A stretch of DNA of 6,431 bases from Gemmataceae bacterium (GTDB taxonomy: Bacteria; Planctomycetota; Planctomycetia; Gemmatales; Gemmataceae). The notes under the pieces are model-generated. The model was not told the DNA's origin, ran no database searches, and saw only the letters and a program-made list of their open reading frames with translations. The position numbers were made by a program, and so were the translations under genes. Within the stretch, counting starts at the first letter, position 1, and each line of letters starts with the position of its first letter. This document shows positions 6,048 to 6,431 of this stretch, piece after piece. The stretch spans positions 1-6,431 of the forward strand of contig JANWVS010000131.1 in NCBI GenBank assembly GCA_025056835.1, given 5' to 3'.

Positions 6048-6431
6048 ATGGACGCAGGCAACTCCCTCCGCGTGGTGCTGGTGCACGACTGGTTGACCGG
6101 CATGCGCGGCGGGGAAAAGGTGCTGGAACAGCTCTGCCGACTCTGGCCGGCGGCGCCGATTTACACCTTGGTGCACCGCCGTGGAGCGGTGACGCGTACG
6201 ATCGAGGCCCACGCGATCACGGCGAGTTGGCTCAACCGGTTGCCGGCCGTCCATCGTTACTATCGCGCCTTGTTGCCGGTCATGCCCAGGGCCTTGCCGC
6301 GTCGACTGCCCTCCTGCGATGTCGTGCTCAGCATCAGCCATTGCGTGGCCAAGGGGGTGACGCCTCCGCTCGGGACGCCGCATGTTTGCTACTGCCTGAC
6401 GCCGATGCGCTACGCCTGGCACCTGCGGGCA
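6048..6431 (+). CDS. Glycosyltransferase, GT-B fold, family 4 type (3' end outside the window)
   Basis: The first 128 residues of a retaining GT4-like glycosyltransferase run off the end of the window. The N-terminal Rossmann half is clear: a beta strand LRVVLVHDWLTG (residues 7-18), the glycine-rich acceptor-side loop MRGGEKVLE (19-27), then PAAPIYTL, a helix with ASWLNRLP and RYYRALLPVMP, the strand-loop DVVLSISHCVAKGV, and HVCYCLTPMRYAW at the edge. This combination is typical of transferases that build LPS core, O-antigen or exopolysaccharide. The nucleotide-sugar-binding C-terminal domain (E-x7-E) is not in view, so donor and acceptor sugars cannot be assigned. The ATG at 6048 is placed just before the first strand. 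A GGAGG at 6026-6030 is 17 bases upstream, too far to be an ordinary ribosome site. It lies 44 bases after gene 4 and fits the waaA neighbourhood. Confidence 0.93.
   Translation, partial: MDAGNSLRVVLVHDWLTGMRGGEKVLEQLCRLWPAAPIYTLVHRRGAVTRTIEAHAITASWLNRLPAVHRYYRALLPVMPRALPRRLPSCDVVLSISHCVAKGVTPPLGTPHVCYCLTPMRYAWHLRA

Noticed and set aside
5817..6422. 201-codon open frame on the - strand at the window end
   Set aside because: It lies opposite the glycosyltransferase N-terminus, which is unmistakable, and its own product looks like antisense His/Arg/Pro-rich noise.

Overview
The window is GC-rich bacterial DNA carrying five genes, all on the + strand, separated by gaps of only 7 to 74 bases. 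It is most consistent with a planctomycete, probably Pirellulales-like. The reasons are an oversized SecA with lineage-style insertions, a Kdo transferase gene (so an outer membrane with LPS), a sulfatase-family protein, and a hypothetical protein whose sequence style I associate with planctomycetes. The phylum is inferred from protein character; no marker RNA is present.

Layout: (1) 1-2657, the last ~884 codons of secA, the preprotein translocase ATPase; its first ~350-370 codons lie upstream. (2) 2732-4060, waaA/kdtA, the lipid A Kdo transferase. (3) 4122-5138, a sulfatase-fold protein whose three active-site motifs are all lost (a pseudoenzyme). (4) 5146-6003, an unrecognised 285-residue soluble protein with a C-terminal coiled coil. 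(5) 6048 to the window end, the first 128 codons of a GT-B, family 4-type glycosyltransferase. No RNA genes, CRISPR arrays, insertion sequences or long nucleotide repeats were seen, and no stretch over 300 bases lacks a gene.

The theme is envelope biogenesis: Sec export, Kdo addition to lipid A, and a second glycosyltransferase, with two proteins of unknown role between them. Same-strand packing suggests cotranscription, although small GC-rich hairpins lie in three gaps and a perfect TATAAT lies just before gene 4.

The most unusual content is inside SecA. It has a ~48-residue, probably all-beta, Sm/SH3-like insert in nucleotide-binding domain 2. Its helical wing region is about three times the usual length and reads as up to five degenerate copies of the wing motif. 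The second notable item is the sulfatase relative that keeps the fold but not the chemistry.
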